From NCBI RefSeq assembly GCF_002797315.1, contig NZ_KZ454936.1, positions 681,133 through 745,132 on the forward strand: a stretch of 64,000 nucleotides of DNA. Reading direction: 5' to 3'. The notes under the pieces were generated by a model. That model worked only from the letters and a program-made list of their open reading frames with translations, did not search any database and had not been told where the DNA came from. The position numbers were made by a program, and so were the translations under genes. This document shows positions 52,684 to 60,868 of this stretch, piece after piece (the stretch's first letter is position 1; every line of letters starts with the position of its first letter). Origin of the DNA: Bacillus sp. FJAT-44742 (GTDB taxonomy: Bacteria > Bacillota > Bacilli > Bacillales > Marinococcaceae).

Positions 52684-54309
52684 GTGGATGTCCAAACGAT
52701 ATTGTTTACATTCTTTGGTGGTCTCGGCATCTTTTTGTTTGGGATTAAATTTATGGGAGATGGCCTTCAAAAAGTAGCAGGTGACCGGCTAAGAGAAATT
52801 TTGGATAAATTTACGACCAATCCCGTTATGGGTGTAATTGCTGGTCTTTTTGTGACAATCCTACTTCAAACGAGTACCGGAACCACGGTATTAACCATCG
52901 GACTGGTTAATGCTGGTTTTATGACTCTCCAACAAGCAATTGGTGTCATCATGGGTGCAAATATAGGAACAACAGTCACAGCTTTTATTATAGGGATTGA
53001 TATTGCAGCATACGCCTTGCCAATCATCTTTTTAGGAACCTTTTTAATTTTCTTTTTCAAAAATAAAAAGGTAAATAACTATGGACAAGTTTTATTTGGT
53101 TTTGGAGCCCTCTTTTATGGTCTTACTTTAATGGGGGACGGCGTGAGGCCCCTTAGAGATTTTCAGGCCTTTGAAGATTTAACAATCAGCATGAGTGAAA
53201 ACCCGATCCTGGGAGTTATTATCGGTGTTATTTTTACTGTAGCCGTGCAAAGTTCCACTGCTGCTATTGGACTGCTTCAGCAGCTTTATGATCAAGGTGC
53301 GATGGAATTGACTGCAGTTCTGCCTGTTTTGTTCGGGGATAATATCGGGACTACCATCACAGCTGTTCTAGCGTCAATTGGGGCGTCCCTTGCCGCCAAA
53401 AGAGCAGCACTGACCCACGTCATATTTAATCTGTTGGGCACAACAATCGTGCTCATTCTGCTTGTGCCATATACCGGGTTGATTGCTTACCTTCAGCAGG
53501 CACTAAATTTAAACCCGCCAATGACGATAGCATTTGCTCATGGGATCTTTAATGTGTCAAACACATTGATTCAACTTCCATTTGTGGCTGTTCTTGCTTT
53601 TATTGTGGTGAAGCTCATACCAGGTAAAGAATATGAAATTGAGTACAAAGCCAAGCACTTAGACCCGGCGTTTATTCAAAGTTCACCGGCTATTGCTTTA
53701 TCTCAGGCGAAGGCTGAGACACTTCGTATGGGTGAATTTGCTGAAAAAGGGCTCGAGGAAGTCAGGCAGTATGTAAAGACCAATCAAAAGAAGCATGCAG
53801 AATTGACTACTCAGTTTGAAGAGGCTATCAATAATTTAGATCGAAAGATTACTGATTATCTCATCCGCATATCAGAGCGTTCTCTGTCTGATGACAATTC
53901 AAGGCTTCATTCAGTTCTTATGGATACCATACGGGATATAGAGCGCGTGGGCGATCATATGGAGAATGTAATGGAGCTTGTTGATTATCAGTTAACTAAT
54001 AAAGTATCGCTTTCTGAAGAAGCCATGAATGATTTAGAGGAAATGTTTGACTTGACGATCCACACATTACAAAATTCTCTTTCTGCCCTTGAGCATGAAA
54101 ACATAGATTTAGCAAAAGAATGTGTACTTCAAGAAGAAGAAATCGATAAAATGGAAAGAAAACTTAGGAAAAAACATATCCTAAGAGTGAATGAAGGGCG
54201 CTGTTCAGGATCTGCAGGGATCATTTTCGTAGATTTGGTCAGTAATCTTGAACGGATTGGCGATCATGCCGTGAACATTGCTGAAACCGTGATTTCAGAA
54301 AATGAATAA
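52684..54309 (+). CDS. Na+/phosphate cotransporter with PhoU domain
   Basis: 541-residue NptA-type transporter. The membrane half (about 1-320) has two repeats; the first signature reads QTSTGTTVLT rather than the usual QSSS, the second is QSSTAAIGLL, each followed by GANIGTTVTA and GDNIGTTITA. The C-terminal ~200 residues form a PhoU-like helical bundle with RDIERVGDHMENV and LERIGDHAVNIAE. Translation begins at GTG 52684 after AAGGGATGA. The PhoU-like domain suggests regulation or metal binding. Phosphate as substrate is inferred from family. Confidence 0.9.
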   Translation: MDVQTILFTFFGGLGIFLFGIKFMGDGLQKVAGDRLREILDKFTTNPVMGVIAGLFVTILLQTSTGTTVLTIGLVNAGFMTLQQAIGVIMGANIGTTVTAFIIGIDIAAYALPIIFLGTFLIFFFKNKKVNNYGQVLFGFGALFYGLTLMGDGVRPLRDFQAFEDLTISMSENPILGVIIGVIFTVAVQSSTAAIGLLQQLYDQGAMELTAVLPVLFGDNIGTTITAVLASIGASLAAKRAALTHVIFNLLGTTIVLILLVPYTGLIAYLQQALNLNPPMTIAFAHGIFNVSNTLIQLPFVAVLAFIVVKLIPGKEYEIEYKAKHLDPAFIQSSPAIALSQAKAETLRMGEFAEKGLEEVRQYVKTNQKKHAELTTQFEEAINNLDRKITDYLIRISERSLSDDNSRLHSVLMDTIRDIERVGDHMENVMELVDYQLTNKVSLSEEAMNDLEEMFDLTIHTLQNSLSALEHENIDLAKECVLQEEEIDKMERKLRKKHILRVNEGRCSGSAGIIFVDLVSNLERIGDHAVNIAETVISENE

Positions 54310-54317
54310 TAATGTCA

Positions 54318-54346
54318 GGAGAGGGAGGTTTCCCTCTCTTTTTCTT
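54318..54346 (+). terminator. Intrinsic terminator after Na/Pi-PhoU gene
   Basis: AGAGGGA (54320-54326) pairs with TCCCTCT (54331-54337), followed by CTTTTTCTTT. Confidence 0.85.
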
Positions 54347-54644
54347 TGTGAATAAGGGTAGTAAACAAAACTTACTAAAGTCTTCTGTAGTTTTGTAAGA
54401 TGTTTTCCTTGTTATCTTTTTCTATTTAGTCTCAGTAGAAAAAATTTGTATCATTATGACTTCAATGCCTTCTTACTGTGGCTGAAGTCATGTAGTCCGG
54501 GTAGAGAATTGGTTATTACGAATCTGAAAAGGGAAAATAGCGGAAACCACAACATGCCGTTTCCAGTCAGCATGATCATTTATAAACAAGATGTACCTTA
54601 AGGGTTGAAAGACACTATTTATTCAAAATAAAAGGAGGAGACTT
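54347..54644. other. Non-coding gap with two hairpins before DUF456 gene
   Basis: About 300 bases without a credible gene. A perfect 9-bp inverted repeat ATGACTTCA/TGAAGTCAT (54456-54464 with 54483-54491) has an inner GCC/GGC pair; a second dyad GGAAAC/GTTTCC lies near 54541-54567. No T-runs follow. Role unknown. Confidence 0.45.
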
Positions 54645-55130
54645 ATGGAAGGGACTTTAATGGTGCTTGCTGCTATATTTTATTTGCTCGCCTTTGCAGG
54701 ATTGGTGTATCCAGTGATTCCAGCAGGCGTTGTTTTTGCAGTTTCATTGCTTTTAATAGGATGGGCAGAAGGTTTTGGCTCGTTAGGGATTTTCTTTTGG
54801 GTTATTCAAGGGTTTGTTGCGTTTCTGCTATTCGCCATTGATTCATTAATCAGCATTTTTGGAGTAAAGAGGAGCGGAGGATCTAACGCAGCCTTATGGG
54901 GAAGTGCTATCGGTCTTATTGTTGGGCCTTTTATTATCCCTGTAGTTGGAGTCCTGGTTGGTGCTCTGGCCGGAGCTGTAATCGGAGAATTAATAACAGG
55001 AGGAAAAACATGGCGGCAAATGGGGAAAGTGGGCTTGAGCTCTGTTGTCGGTTTTGTACTAGGAGTGATTGTAAAAGGAATGATCCTTGTTATGAACCTT
55101 GGTTATTTACTATGGGTGCTTCTCTTTTGA
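54645..55130 (+). CDS. yqgC: DUF456 family membrane protein (YqgC)
   Basis: 161-residue membrane protein of the DUF456 family with about four hydrophobic segments. The Gly/Ala-rich stretches GSAIGLIVGPF and GALAGAVIGELITGG are typical of the family and often mistaken for glycine-zippers. AAAAGGAGGAG precedes the ATG. It is immediately upstream of the tRNA-sodA region, as yqgC precedes sodA in B. subtilis. Function unknown. Confidence 0.87.
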   Translation: MEGTLMVLAAIFYLLAFAGLVYPVIPAGVVFAVSLLLIGWAEGFGSLGIFFWVIQGFVAFLLFAIDSLISIFGVKRSGGSNAALWGSAIGLIVGPFIIPVVGVLVGALAGAVIGELITGGKTWRQMGKVGLSSVVGFVLGVIVKGMILVMNLGYLLWVLLF

Positions 55131-55154
55131 ATTAATAATACAGTGTTAGCTTCC

Positions 55155-55175
55155 TCCCCCTTGTTAGAAGGGGGA
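55155..55175 (+). terminator. Probable terminator hairpin after yqgC
   Basis: TCCCCCTT (55155-55162) pairs with AAGGGGGA (55168-55175) around GTTAG. The downstream T-run is missing, so efficiency is doubtful. Confidence 0.5.
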
Positions 55176-55240
55176 AAGTGTGCTATATTACTTTTTGGCC
55201 AAGAAAAAATTATATCCCGAAAAAATTATTTGAAATATTG

Positions 55241-55270
55241 TTGACGAATGTTAAGTATCCATGGTATTAT
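55241..55270 (+). promoter_or_regulatory. Sigma-A promoter of the tRNA cluster
   Basis: TTGACG (55241-55246), 18-base spacer, TATTAT (55265-55270), about 50 bases before the first tRNA. Confidence 0.68.
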
Positions 55271-55325
55271 TTTCATTGTCGCTGAAAGTGATAGAAAAGA
55301 TACTTACCACTTTTAAAACAAATAT

Positions 55326-55400
55326 TCCACAGTAGCTCAGTGGTAGAGCTATCGGCTGTTAACCGATCGGTCGCAGGTTCGAATCCTGCCTGTGGAGCCA
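55326..55400 (+). tRNA. tRNA-Asn (GTT)
   Basis: Cloverleaf with acceptor TCCACAG/CTGTGGA, anticodon loop CTGTTAA giving GTT, T-arm GCAGGTTCGAATCCTGC and an encoded CCA. First of four tandem tRNAs. Confidence 0.96.
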
Positions 55401-55403
55401 TAT

Positions 55404-55480
55404 GGCGGTGTAGCTCAGCTGGCTAGAGCGTACGGTTCATACCCGTGAGGTCGGGGGTTCGATCCCCTCCGCCGCTACCA
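55404..55480 (+). tRNA. tRNA-Met (CAT), elongator type
   Basis: Acceptor GGCGGTG with CGCCGCT (G-U first pair), anticodon loop TTCATAC giving CAT, T-arm GGGGGTTCGATCCCC, encoded CCA. The acceptor pairs G4 and G5 differ from lysidine-modified tRNA-Ile2, and no initiator features (three G-C anticodon stem pairs with mismatched 1-72) are present, so elongator Met is the best call. Confidence 0.88.
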
Positions 55481-55490
55481 ATATCATTAT

Positions 55491-55567
55491 GGCGGTTGTG
55501 GCGAAGTGGTTAACGCACCGGATTGTGGTTCCGGCACACATGGGTTCGATTCCCATCAATCGCCCCA
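55491..55567 (+). tRNA. tRNA-His (GTG)
   Basis: Anticodon loop TTGTGGT gives GTG. The extra 5' G (G-1, base 55491) opposite C73, diagnostic of tRNA-His, is encoded; acceptor GCGGTTG/CAATCGC; CCA encoded. Confidence 0.95.
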
Positions 55568-55579
55568 TGTCTTGATAAA

Positions 55580-55656
55580 GGACCCTTAGCTCAGTTGGTC
55601 AGAGCAGACGGCTCATAACCGTCCGGTCGTAGGTTCGAGTCCTACAGGGTCCACCA
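55580..55656 (+). tRNA. tRNA with CAT anticodon, probably tRNA-Ile2
   Basis: Acceptor GGACCCT/AGGGTCC, anticodon loop CTCATAA giving CAT, encoded CCA. The body (CTTAGCTCAG, GGCTCATAACC, GGTCG) and C4-G69, C5-G68 pairs resemble lysidine-modified tRNA-Ile2, which reads AUA after TilS action. tRNA-Met is the alternative; automatic callers often label it so. Confidence 0.8.
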
Positions 55657-55680
55657 TTAAACAAATACGCTTTAAAACAG

Positions 55681-55706
55681 ACAAACTTAAACAGTTTGTT
55701 TTTTTG
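55681..55706 (+). terminator. Terminator of the tRNA cluster
   Basis: A 7-bp stem ACAAACT/AGTTTGT (55681-55687 with 55693-55699), loop TAAAC, then T-run. Confidence 0.75.
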
Positions 55707-55746
55707 TTGTGGAAAAAGAAAAAAATTATGAAACCATGCACTTTGT

Positions 55747-55772
55747 GTTTAACACGGTGGTGGAGAGGGAAT
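55747..55772 (+). promoter_or_regulatory. Sigma-B-type promoter for sodA
   Basis: GTTTAA (55747-55752), 14-base spacer, GGGAAT (55767-55772) fits the general-stress sigma-B consensus. It would give a leader of about 170 bases on sodA, which is a general stress gene in bacilli. Confidence 0.65.
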
Positions 55773-55852
55773 CTTACTTAAGCTGGACTTCTTAAGAGTC
55801 AAGCTAATTTGTTGAAAAAAAAGTAGTGTTTTGGTAACGTTGTATTTGGAAA

Positions 55853-55880
55853 ACTTATGAAACAATCCGATTTCATAAGT
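55853..55880. repeat. Perfect 10-base inverted repeat upstream of sodA
   Basis: ACTTATGAAA (55853-55862) and TTTCATAAGT (55871-55880) around eight bases, ending 17 bases before the sigma-A -35 of sodA. Could be an operator or a hairpin in the sigma-B transcript. Confidence 0.6.
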
Positions 55881-55897
55881 CAACCCTTATGCTGGTT

Positions 55898-55925
55898 TTG
55901 GCATCAAGACACAAGAGACTATAAT
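55898..55925 (+). promoter_or_regulatory. Sigma-A promoter for sodA
   Basis: TTGGCA (55898-55903), 16 bases, perfect TATAAT (55920-55925); the transcript would have a leader of only about 20 bases. Confidence 0.65.
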
Positions 55926-55933
55926 TGTTATCA
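55919..55933 (+). promoter_or_regulatory. Fur/PerR-like box over the sodA -10
   Basis: CTATAATTGTTATCA matches the 7-1-7 Fur box at 12 of 14 positions and the PerR box at 11 of 14, and overlaps the -10 and start site, where a bound repressor would block transcription. Confidence 0.5.
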
Positions 55934-55953
55934 TTCGAAGGAGGAGATTGAAC

Positions 55954-56565
55954 ATGGCAAAACATGAACTTCCAGAACTTCCGTATGAACCTAATGCACT
56001 AGAACCACACATTGATGAGGAAACGATGAAAATTCATCATGGGAAACATCATAATACTTACGTCACGAAACTTAATGCTGCACTTGAAGGCCAGGACGAA
56101 CTTGCAAACAAAAGCGTTGAGGAGTTAATCAGTGACTTGGACTCTGTTCCATCTGACATCCGCAATGCAGTAAGAAATAATGGCGGCGGTCACGCTAACC
56201 ACTCTCTTTTTTGGAACCTTTTAAGCCCTAATGGCGGCGGCGAACCAACAGGAGCACTAGCTGACGCTATCAGCAGCAAGTTTGGAAGCTTCGACAACTT
56301 TAAGGAAGAATTCAAAAATGCGGGTATTGGCCGCTTTGGCTCTGGTTGGGCTTGGCTCGTACTTGATAATGGAGAATTAGCGGTTGAAGATACACTAAAT
56401 CAAGATTCTCCAATCATGGAAGGAAAAACTCCTCTCTTGGGAATTGACGTTTGGGAGCATGCTTACTACCTTAAGTATCAAAACCGTCGTCCTGACTACA
56501 TCGAAGCATTCTGGAATGTAGTAAACTGGGAAGAAGTAGGAAAGCGTTACGAAGAAGCAAAATAA
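55954..56565 (+). CDS. sodA: Superoxide dismutase, Mn type
   Basis: 203-residue cytoplasmic superoxide dismutase of the Fe/Mn family. Metal ligands are in [12 protein letters not shown] (H28), [13 protein letters not shown], and [17 protein letters not shown] (Asp and His). The [10 protein letters not shown] and GSGWAWL signatures, plus the Bacillus context, favour manganese. TTG 55948 is in frame, but AAGGAGGAG supports ATG 55954. Control seems layered: a sigma-B promoter, a sigma-A promoter and a Fur-like box are all upstream. Confidence 0.96.
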   Translation: MAKHELPELPYEPNALEPHIDEETMKIHHGKHHNTYVTKLNAALEGQDELANKSVEELISDLDSVPSDIRNAVRNNGGGHANHSLFWNLLSPNGGGEPTGALADAISSKFGSFDNFKEEFKNAGIGRFGSGWAWLVLDNGELAVEDTLNQDSPIMEGKTPLLGIDVWEHAYYLKYQNRRPDYIEAFWNVVNWEEVGKRYEEAK

Positions 56566-56572
56566 TTGAATG

Positions 56573-56605
56573 AAAGCCTGCCGATTTATCGGCAGGCTTT
56601 TTATA
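56573..56605 (+). terminator. Intrinsic terminator after sodA
   Basis: A 13-bp stem (56573-56585 with 56588-56600) followed by TT and an A/T-rich run. Confidence 0.9.
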
Positions 56606-56701
56606 TGTATGGCCTGAAAGGCTTCAAGGGCTACAAAAAGGATATTAATGAATAACCGGATTCTTTAGTGAAACACTACCGGTAAGGTGGTGTAGTGGGC
56701 C

Positions 56702-57991
56702 ATGAAGACTTCGGTAAAAAAGAAATTGCTGGGCAATGTGCGTGTTTCCAAGGACCTAACGCTGCTGTTGACTATCGGCGGGTTATATGCTTTGGCGATT
56801 GCCCTTTCTAATACTTTTGTTAATGTATATTTGTGGAAACAGTCTGGTGAATTTAGAGATATTGCATTATATCAATTTGCTTGTGCCCTTATTCAGCCGT
56901 TCGCGTTTTATCTTGCCGGATGGTGGACCAAGCGAGTGGACAGAATTGTAGTGCTTCGTTTTGGGATTGCTATCCTTTCTTTGTTTTATTTTGCCGTTCT
57001 TTATATCGGGGAGCAGGCAAGCAGTTACCTTCTGTTATTAGGAGGACTCCTTGGGGTCGGTTTTGGATTTTACTGGATGGCATTTAATGTATTGACCTTC
57101 GAAATTACCGAGCCAGACACTAGAGACTTTTTCAATGGTTTTTTCGGGCTATTATCCTCTTTTGCAGGTATGGTGGGTCCTTTCAGTGCAGGAGCTCTCA
57201 TTACGTTGCTGCCTGAATTAACCGGTTACCATGTCATCTTTGCTGTTTCACTACTGCTTTTCCTGGCAGCAGTTTTTTTAAGTCTGAGGCTCAGTCGGAG
57301 AGTAGCCAAAGGAGCGATCAGGGTTAAGCAGGTCTGGAAAAGAAGAAAAGAAGATACAAGCTGGAATGGCATACTCTGGGCTCATTATTTTCAGGGGCTG
57401 AGAGAAGGAATCTTTGTATTTGTCATTGTGCTGTGGGTATACACTGCTTCAGGCAGTGAGATGGCTCTTGGGACATATGGCCTTATTACCTCCTCTATCT
57501 CATTTTTTTGCTATTATTTTGTCAGCCGGTTAATAAAAAAGGAATACCGGAAAAAAGGTATCTTTATAGGCGGGTTATTCTTATATGCAGCAATTTTTCT
57601 CATTATCCCTGAGCCCAGTTTTACCAGGCTTATTATATACGGGATTATCATTTCTGCAGCTTACCCGCTGTTGTTAGTCCCCTATGTATCTTTAACCTAT
57701 GACGTCATCGGCAGGGCTTGGAATGCCGCAAAAATGAGAGTGGAGTATCTTTTAGTTCGTGAATTTTTTGTAAATGGAGGCAGAATTACTTCTATAGCTG
57801 TATTTTTAATAGCTGTGTCCGTCTGGGAAGCACAACACGTTATTCCATGGCTGCTGGCTGTCTTTGGGGCTGGTCATTTTGCTATGTATTTTGTCATTAA
57901 GGGAGTGCCTATTACTAATTCTTCACCCTCTGATACATCCCCCCAAAACCCTGTGATGAAACAAGACAATGAAGGGGAAAATCCTGTGTAA
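56702..57991 (+). CDS. MFS transporter (YqgE-like)
   Basis: 429-residue major facilitator superfamily protein with about twelve membrane helices and a charged central loop (about 195-220). It occupies the yqgE position between sodA and pbpA. Signatures include the helix-4/5 region GVGFGFYWMAFNVLTFEITEP and FFNGFFGLLSSFAGMVGP. The C-terminal ~25 residues are Ser/Pro/Asn-rich and cytoplasmic. AAGGTGG lies some way upstream of the ATG. Substrate unknown. Confidence 0.88.
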   Translation: MKTSVKKKLLGNVRVSKDLTLLLTIGGLYALAIALSNTFVNVYLWKQSGEFRDIALYQFACALIQPFAFYLAGWWTKRVDRIVVLRFGIAILSLFYFAVLYIGEQASSYLLLLGGLLGVGFGFYWMAFNVLTFEITEPDTRDFFNGFFGLLSSFAGMVGPFSAGALITLLPELTGYHVIFAVSLLLFLAAVFLSLRLSRRVAKGAIRVKQVWKRRKEDTSWNGILWAHYFQGLREGIFVFVIVLWVYTASGSEMALGTYGLITSSISFFCYYFVSRLIKKEYRKKGIFIGGLFLYAAIFLIIPEPSFTRLIIYGIIISAAYPLLLVPYVSLTYDVIGRAWNAAKMRVEYLLVREFFVNGGRITSIAVFLIAVSVWEAQHVIPWLLAVFGAGHFAMYFVIKGVPITNSSPSDTSPQNPVMKQDNEGENPV

Positions 57992-58026
57992 TTTCCATTC
58001 TTTCTTCACCTATGCTTTAAGGTATG

Positions 58027-58035
58027 TGATACAAT
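58027..58035 (+). promoter_or_regulatory. Extended -10 promoter candidate for pbpA
   Basis: TG-A-TACAAT (58027-58035), about 95 bases before pbpA; no good -35, as is common with extended -10 promoters. Confidence 0.4.
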
Positions 58036-58130
58036 AAATACGCTGCAAGATAATAATGGGGCGCCCGGAAAACAGGTGTCTCTTTCTATTGCAGTAAGAA
58101 TGAGAAGGATGGAGAGGGAAATAAAGAGGC

Positions 58131-60215
58131 ATGCCTAAACTGAAGCAAAAGAAAAACCACGTGCCGTATCGTCTAAATGTATTGTTTTTCGGTGTATTTA
58201 TTTTATTTTCAGCTTTAATTCTTCGTTTGGGCTTTGTCCAAATTGTTGAAGGAGAAAATTATATTAGAGACCTTGAAGGTACAAACAGTGCAAGTGCCCG
58301 CATAGATGCCCCAAGAGGGCTTATGTATGACCGACATGGAAATATAGCGGTAAATAACGAGTTAGTTTTGTCTCTTACCTATACAAACAGGCCGGGTGTT
58401 TCAAATGAAGAACGAATTGAAGTAGCAGAGCGCCTGAGTGAATTTATTGAAGTAGATATAGACAAGGTAACAGATCGTGATCTTAGAGACTTCTGGCTAA
58501 TTACAAATGAGGAAGAAGCGCAGGAGCTGATTACTCCAGAAGAGCTATCGGCTTTAGAAGACAATGAACTCTATCAGCTTCAGCTGGAACGAATCCCTGA
58601 TGGAGAGCTGGAATCTTTTTCTCAGGCTGATATGAAAGTAGCTGCTATTTGGCGTGAAATGACGGGTGGATACCACCATTCGCCTCACCGTGTTAAGCAA
58701 GGAATTGAAGTGGAGGAAGCACACCAAATCAGTGAACGCTTGGATGAACTTCCTGGTGTTGACTTGTACCGTGATGCACAGCGGAATTATGTATATGGCG
58801 ACACATTCCCAAGATTTTTTGGCAGTACTGGCTCTATTCCAAGAGAAGGCATAGATTCTTACTTAGCCAGGGGATATGACCGTTCTGATGAAGTAGGAAC
58901 CAGCTTTCTTGAAAGTCAGTATGAAGAGGTACTCAGAGGACAAAAAGGTGTCTTGGAAGCAGGTTCAGGCAACCTTGCTAACGCAACAGTGGAAAACCCG
59001 GGGAAGCGGGGGAATGACTTAGTCTTAACACTGGATATGGAACTGCAGCAAGAGGTAGAAAATATTATTAAAGAAGAAGTGGAAAGCTCACAGGGAACTT
59101 TTATTAATGATCCCGAGGCTTATGTAGTGATGATGGAACCACAGACAGGAGACATTCTATCCATTGCTGGATACGGAGACCATTTAGGTGCGGTTTCCCG
59201 TTCATTTGAAGCCGGGTCAACTGTTAAAGCAGCAACAGTGGCGGTTGGACTTGAAACCGAAGTGATACAGCCCGGAAGTATTATCCATGACAGGCCGATC
59301 AGTCTTCCTCAGACCCCTACAATGAGGTCTGTAAGGAATATGGGAAGTATAAACGAATTAACGGCTCTGGAACGATCATCAAACATTTATATGGCTGAAA
59401 TTGCAATGAGAATGGCAGGCTATGATTATGGTCGTGAATGCTGCTGGGAAGATGTAGAGGGAGCTTATCAAACCTTTAGAAATTACTTTAATCAATTTGG
59501 TCTTGGTATAGAGACAGGCATTGATCTTCCTTCAGAATCAACCGGTATTGTAGGAAGCGGGAATATGCCAGGTAATCTTCTCTATTTAAGTTTTGGACAG
59601 TTTGATACCTATACGCCGCTGCAGCTGGCTCAATATATCTCAACGATTGCAAATGATGGGTACCGTATGCAGCCCAGACTGGTCAAAGAGATCCGCCAGC
59701 CAAGCGAGGATAATGATTCACTAGGCCCTATTTCCAGCCAGTTAGAGCCAAAGGTTCTAAACCGAGTGGACATACAGCCTGAATATCTGGACAGAGTACA
59801 GGAAGGCTTATGGAGAGTGATGAACGGCTCACAGGGAACGGCAAGATCCCACTTCAGCTCTGCTAATTATGTAGCGGCTGGAAAGACAGGTACGGCCCAA
59901 ATTAGTGTCAGGAGCGACCGGACAGGAAATGTAGTTCAAGGAAACAATCAGGCATTAGTAGGATATGCCCCTTATGAAAACCCGGAGGTAGCCTTTGCTG
60001 TTATTGTTCCATATGTGCAACGAGATACTTCTGGGGGACGCACCGGGCTGGCCAATACGATCGCCCGTAAATCCTTGGATGCATACTTTGAATTAAAAGA
60101 AGAACGTCCTCATCAGCTTCCTGAAGAGACTAATGAGGAAACCTTGGAAGATCCTGAAGACTTTGAAGAATTTGAAGAGCTAGAAGAGCTAGTAGAAACT
60201 GCTACTGAGAACTAG
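58131..60215 (+). CDS. pbpA: Penicillin-binding protein 2 type transpeptidase (PbpA)
   Basis: 694-residue class B penicillin-binding protein for lateral wall synthesis in rods. A single membrane anchor (about 17-38), pedestal/dimerisation domain with DAPRGLMYDRHGN, and a transpeptidase domain whose catalytic motifs are all present: S363-TVK, S416-S-N and K585-TG. The C-terminal ~35 residues are strongly acidic. AGAGG lies just upstream of the ATG. In B. subtilis pbpA is followed by the pst operon; here the next genes are the yqzC/yqzD-like pair on the opposite strand. Confidence 0.95.
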   Translation: MPKLKQKKNHVPYRLNVLFFGVFILFSALILRLGFVQIVEGENYIRDLEGTNSASARIDAPRGLMYDRHGNIAVNNELVLSLTYTNRPGVSNEERIEVAERLSEFIEVDIDKVTDRDLRDFWLITNEEEAQELITPEELSALEDNELYQLQLERIPDGELESFSQADMKVAAIWREMTGGYHHSPHRVKQGIEVEEAHQISERLDELPGVDLYRDAQRNYVYGDTFPRFFGSTGSIPREGIDSYLARGYDRSDEVGTSFLESQYEEVLRGQKGVLEAGSGNLANATVENPGKRGNDLVLTLDMELQQEVENIIKEEVESSQGTFINDPEAYVVMMEPQTGDILSIAGYGDHLGAVSRSFEAGSTVKAATVAVGLETEVIQPGSIIHDRPISLPQTPTMRSVRNMGSINELTALERSSNIYMAEIAMRMAGYDYGRECCWEDVEGAYQTFRNYFNQFGLGIETGIDLPSESTGIVGSGNMPGNLLYLSFGQFDTYTPLQLAQYISTIANDGYRMQPRLVKEIRQPSEDNDSLGPISSQLEPKVLNRVDIQPEYLDRVQEGLWRVMNGSQGTARSHFSSANYVAAGKTGTAQISVRSDRTGNVVQGNNQALVGYAPYENPEVAFAVIVPYVQRDTSGGRTGLANTIARKSLDAYFELKEERPHQLPEETNEETLEDPEDFEEFEELEELVETATEN

Positions 60216-60310
60216 GGAGGAGCAAAGACAGGAGCTGCGATGAAGAACGTTCCTCCTAAAAAAGACGGAGTTTCTATCTCAATTGTTTTCTGTTTCCTTT
60301 CAGTCACGAT

Positions 60311-60352
60311 AAAAAGGTCGCAAACCTCACCATGGGGTTTGCGACCTTTTTT
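60311..60352. terminator. Bidirectional terminator between pbpA and yqzC-like gene
   Basis: A 16-bp stem (60311-60326 with about 60337-60352) with A-run on the left and T-run on the right serves both convergent genes. Confidence 0.92.
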
Positions 60353-60387
60353 AATTACCGTATCTGCTTATTTGTTTGGAGGCACAA

Positions 60388-60849
60388 TCAGGTAATCACA
60401 TCTATAATTTCATCCGCACTCATGGAACTGTTTAGTTCATAGCTTCCTGTTTTAATGGAATGAGTGACCTCTTTATCTGCCATTTTAGTTTGGAATGAGT
60501 CGGCATCTTGAATTATATACAGAGCTTCAAGAGTTTGAGCTACTTCCTTACTGTTCATGCCTTTTTCTATTTGTAAGATTGTTATGTAAATCTGCTCTTC
60601 TTCAAAAGATTCAGAAGAAGATTTATTCTGCTCTATCAGATTTTCTTCGTATTCGTTTTTTTTCCAAACAAGGTAGCCGTTGGATTCCAGACTTTCTACC
60701 ATTTCCAAAGTGCTTGGCTGGTAGGCAGAACCTTCAGCATGGTCACCTTGAGAGGAGGGGATGATGTCTGAGTAAAAATATATTACAGCCAGGAAAGCCG
60801 AAACGGTAAACCAGCCAGCAGCGAAATTTCTCATACCAGACTTCGTCAC
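60388..60849 (-). CDS. YqzC-like protein with MltG N-terminal-type domain
   Basis: 153-residue protein with an N-terminal membrane segment (about 8-27), an acidic linker, and a C-terminal domain (about 88-152) reading ITILQIEKGMNSKEVAQTLE ... KTGSYELNSSMSADEIIDVI. That pattern (x-I-xx-GM-x-S-x-E-VA-xx-L, then xxGxYEL-xx-MSxDEI) matches the LysM-like N-terminal subdomain of the endolytic transglycosylase MltG, but the catalytic part is absent. Translation probably starts at GTG 60849 with GAGGTG upstream. Occupies the yqzC position. Likely a wall-associated non-enzymatic protein. Confidence 0.75.
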   Translation of the reverse strand: MTKSGMRNFAAGWFTVSAFLAVIYFYSDIIPSSQGDHAEGSAYQPSTLEMVESLESNGYLVWKKNEYEENLIEQNKSSSESFEEEQIYITILQIEKGMNSKEVAQTLEALYIIQDADSFQTKMADKEVTHSIKTGSYELNSSMSADEIIDVIT

Positions 60850-60868
60850 TTATGTCACCTCGTTACCT

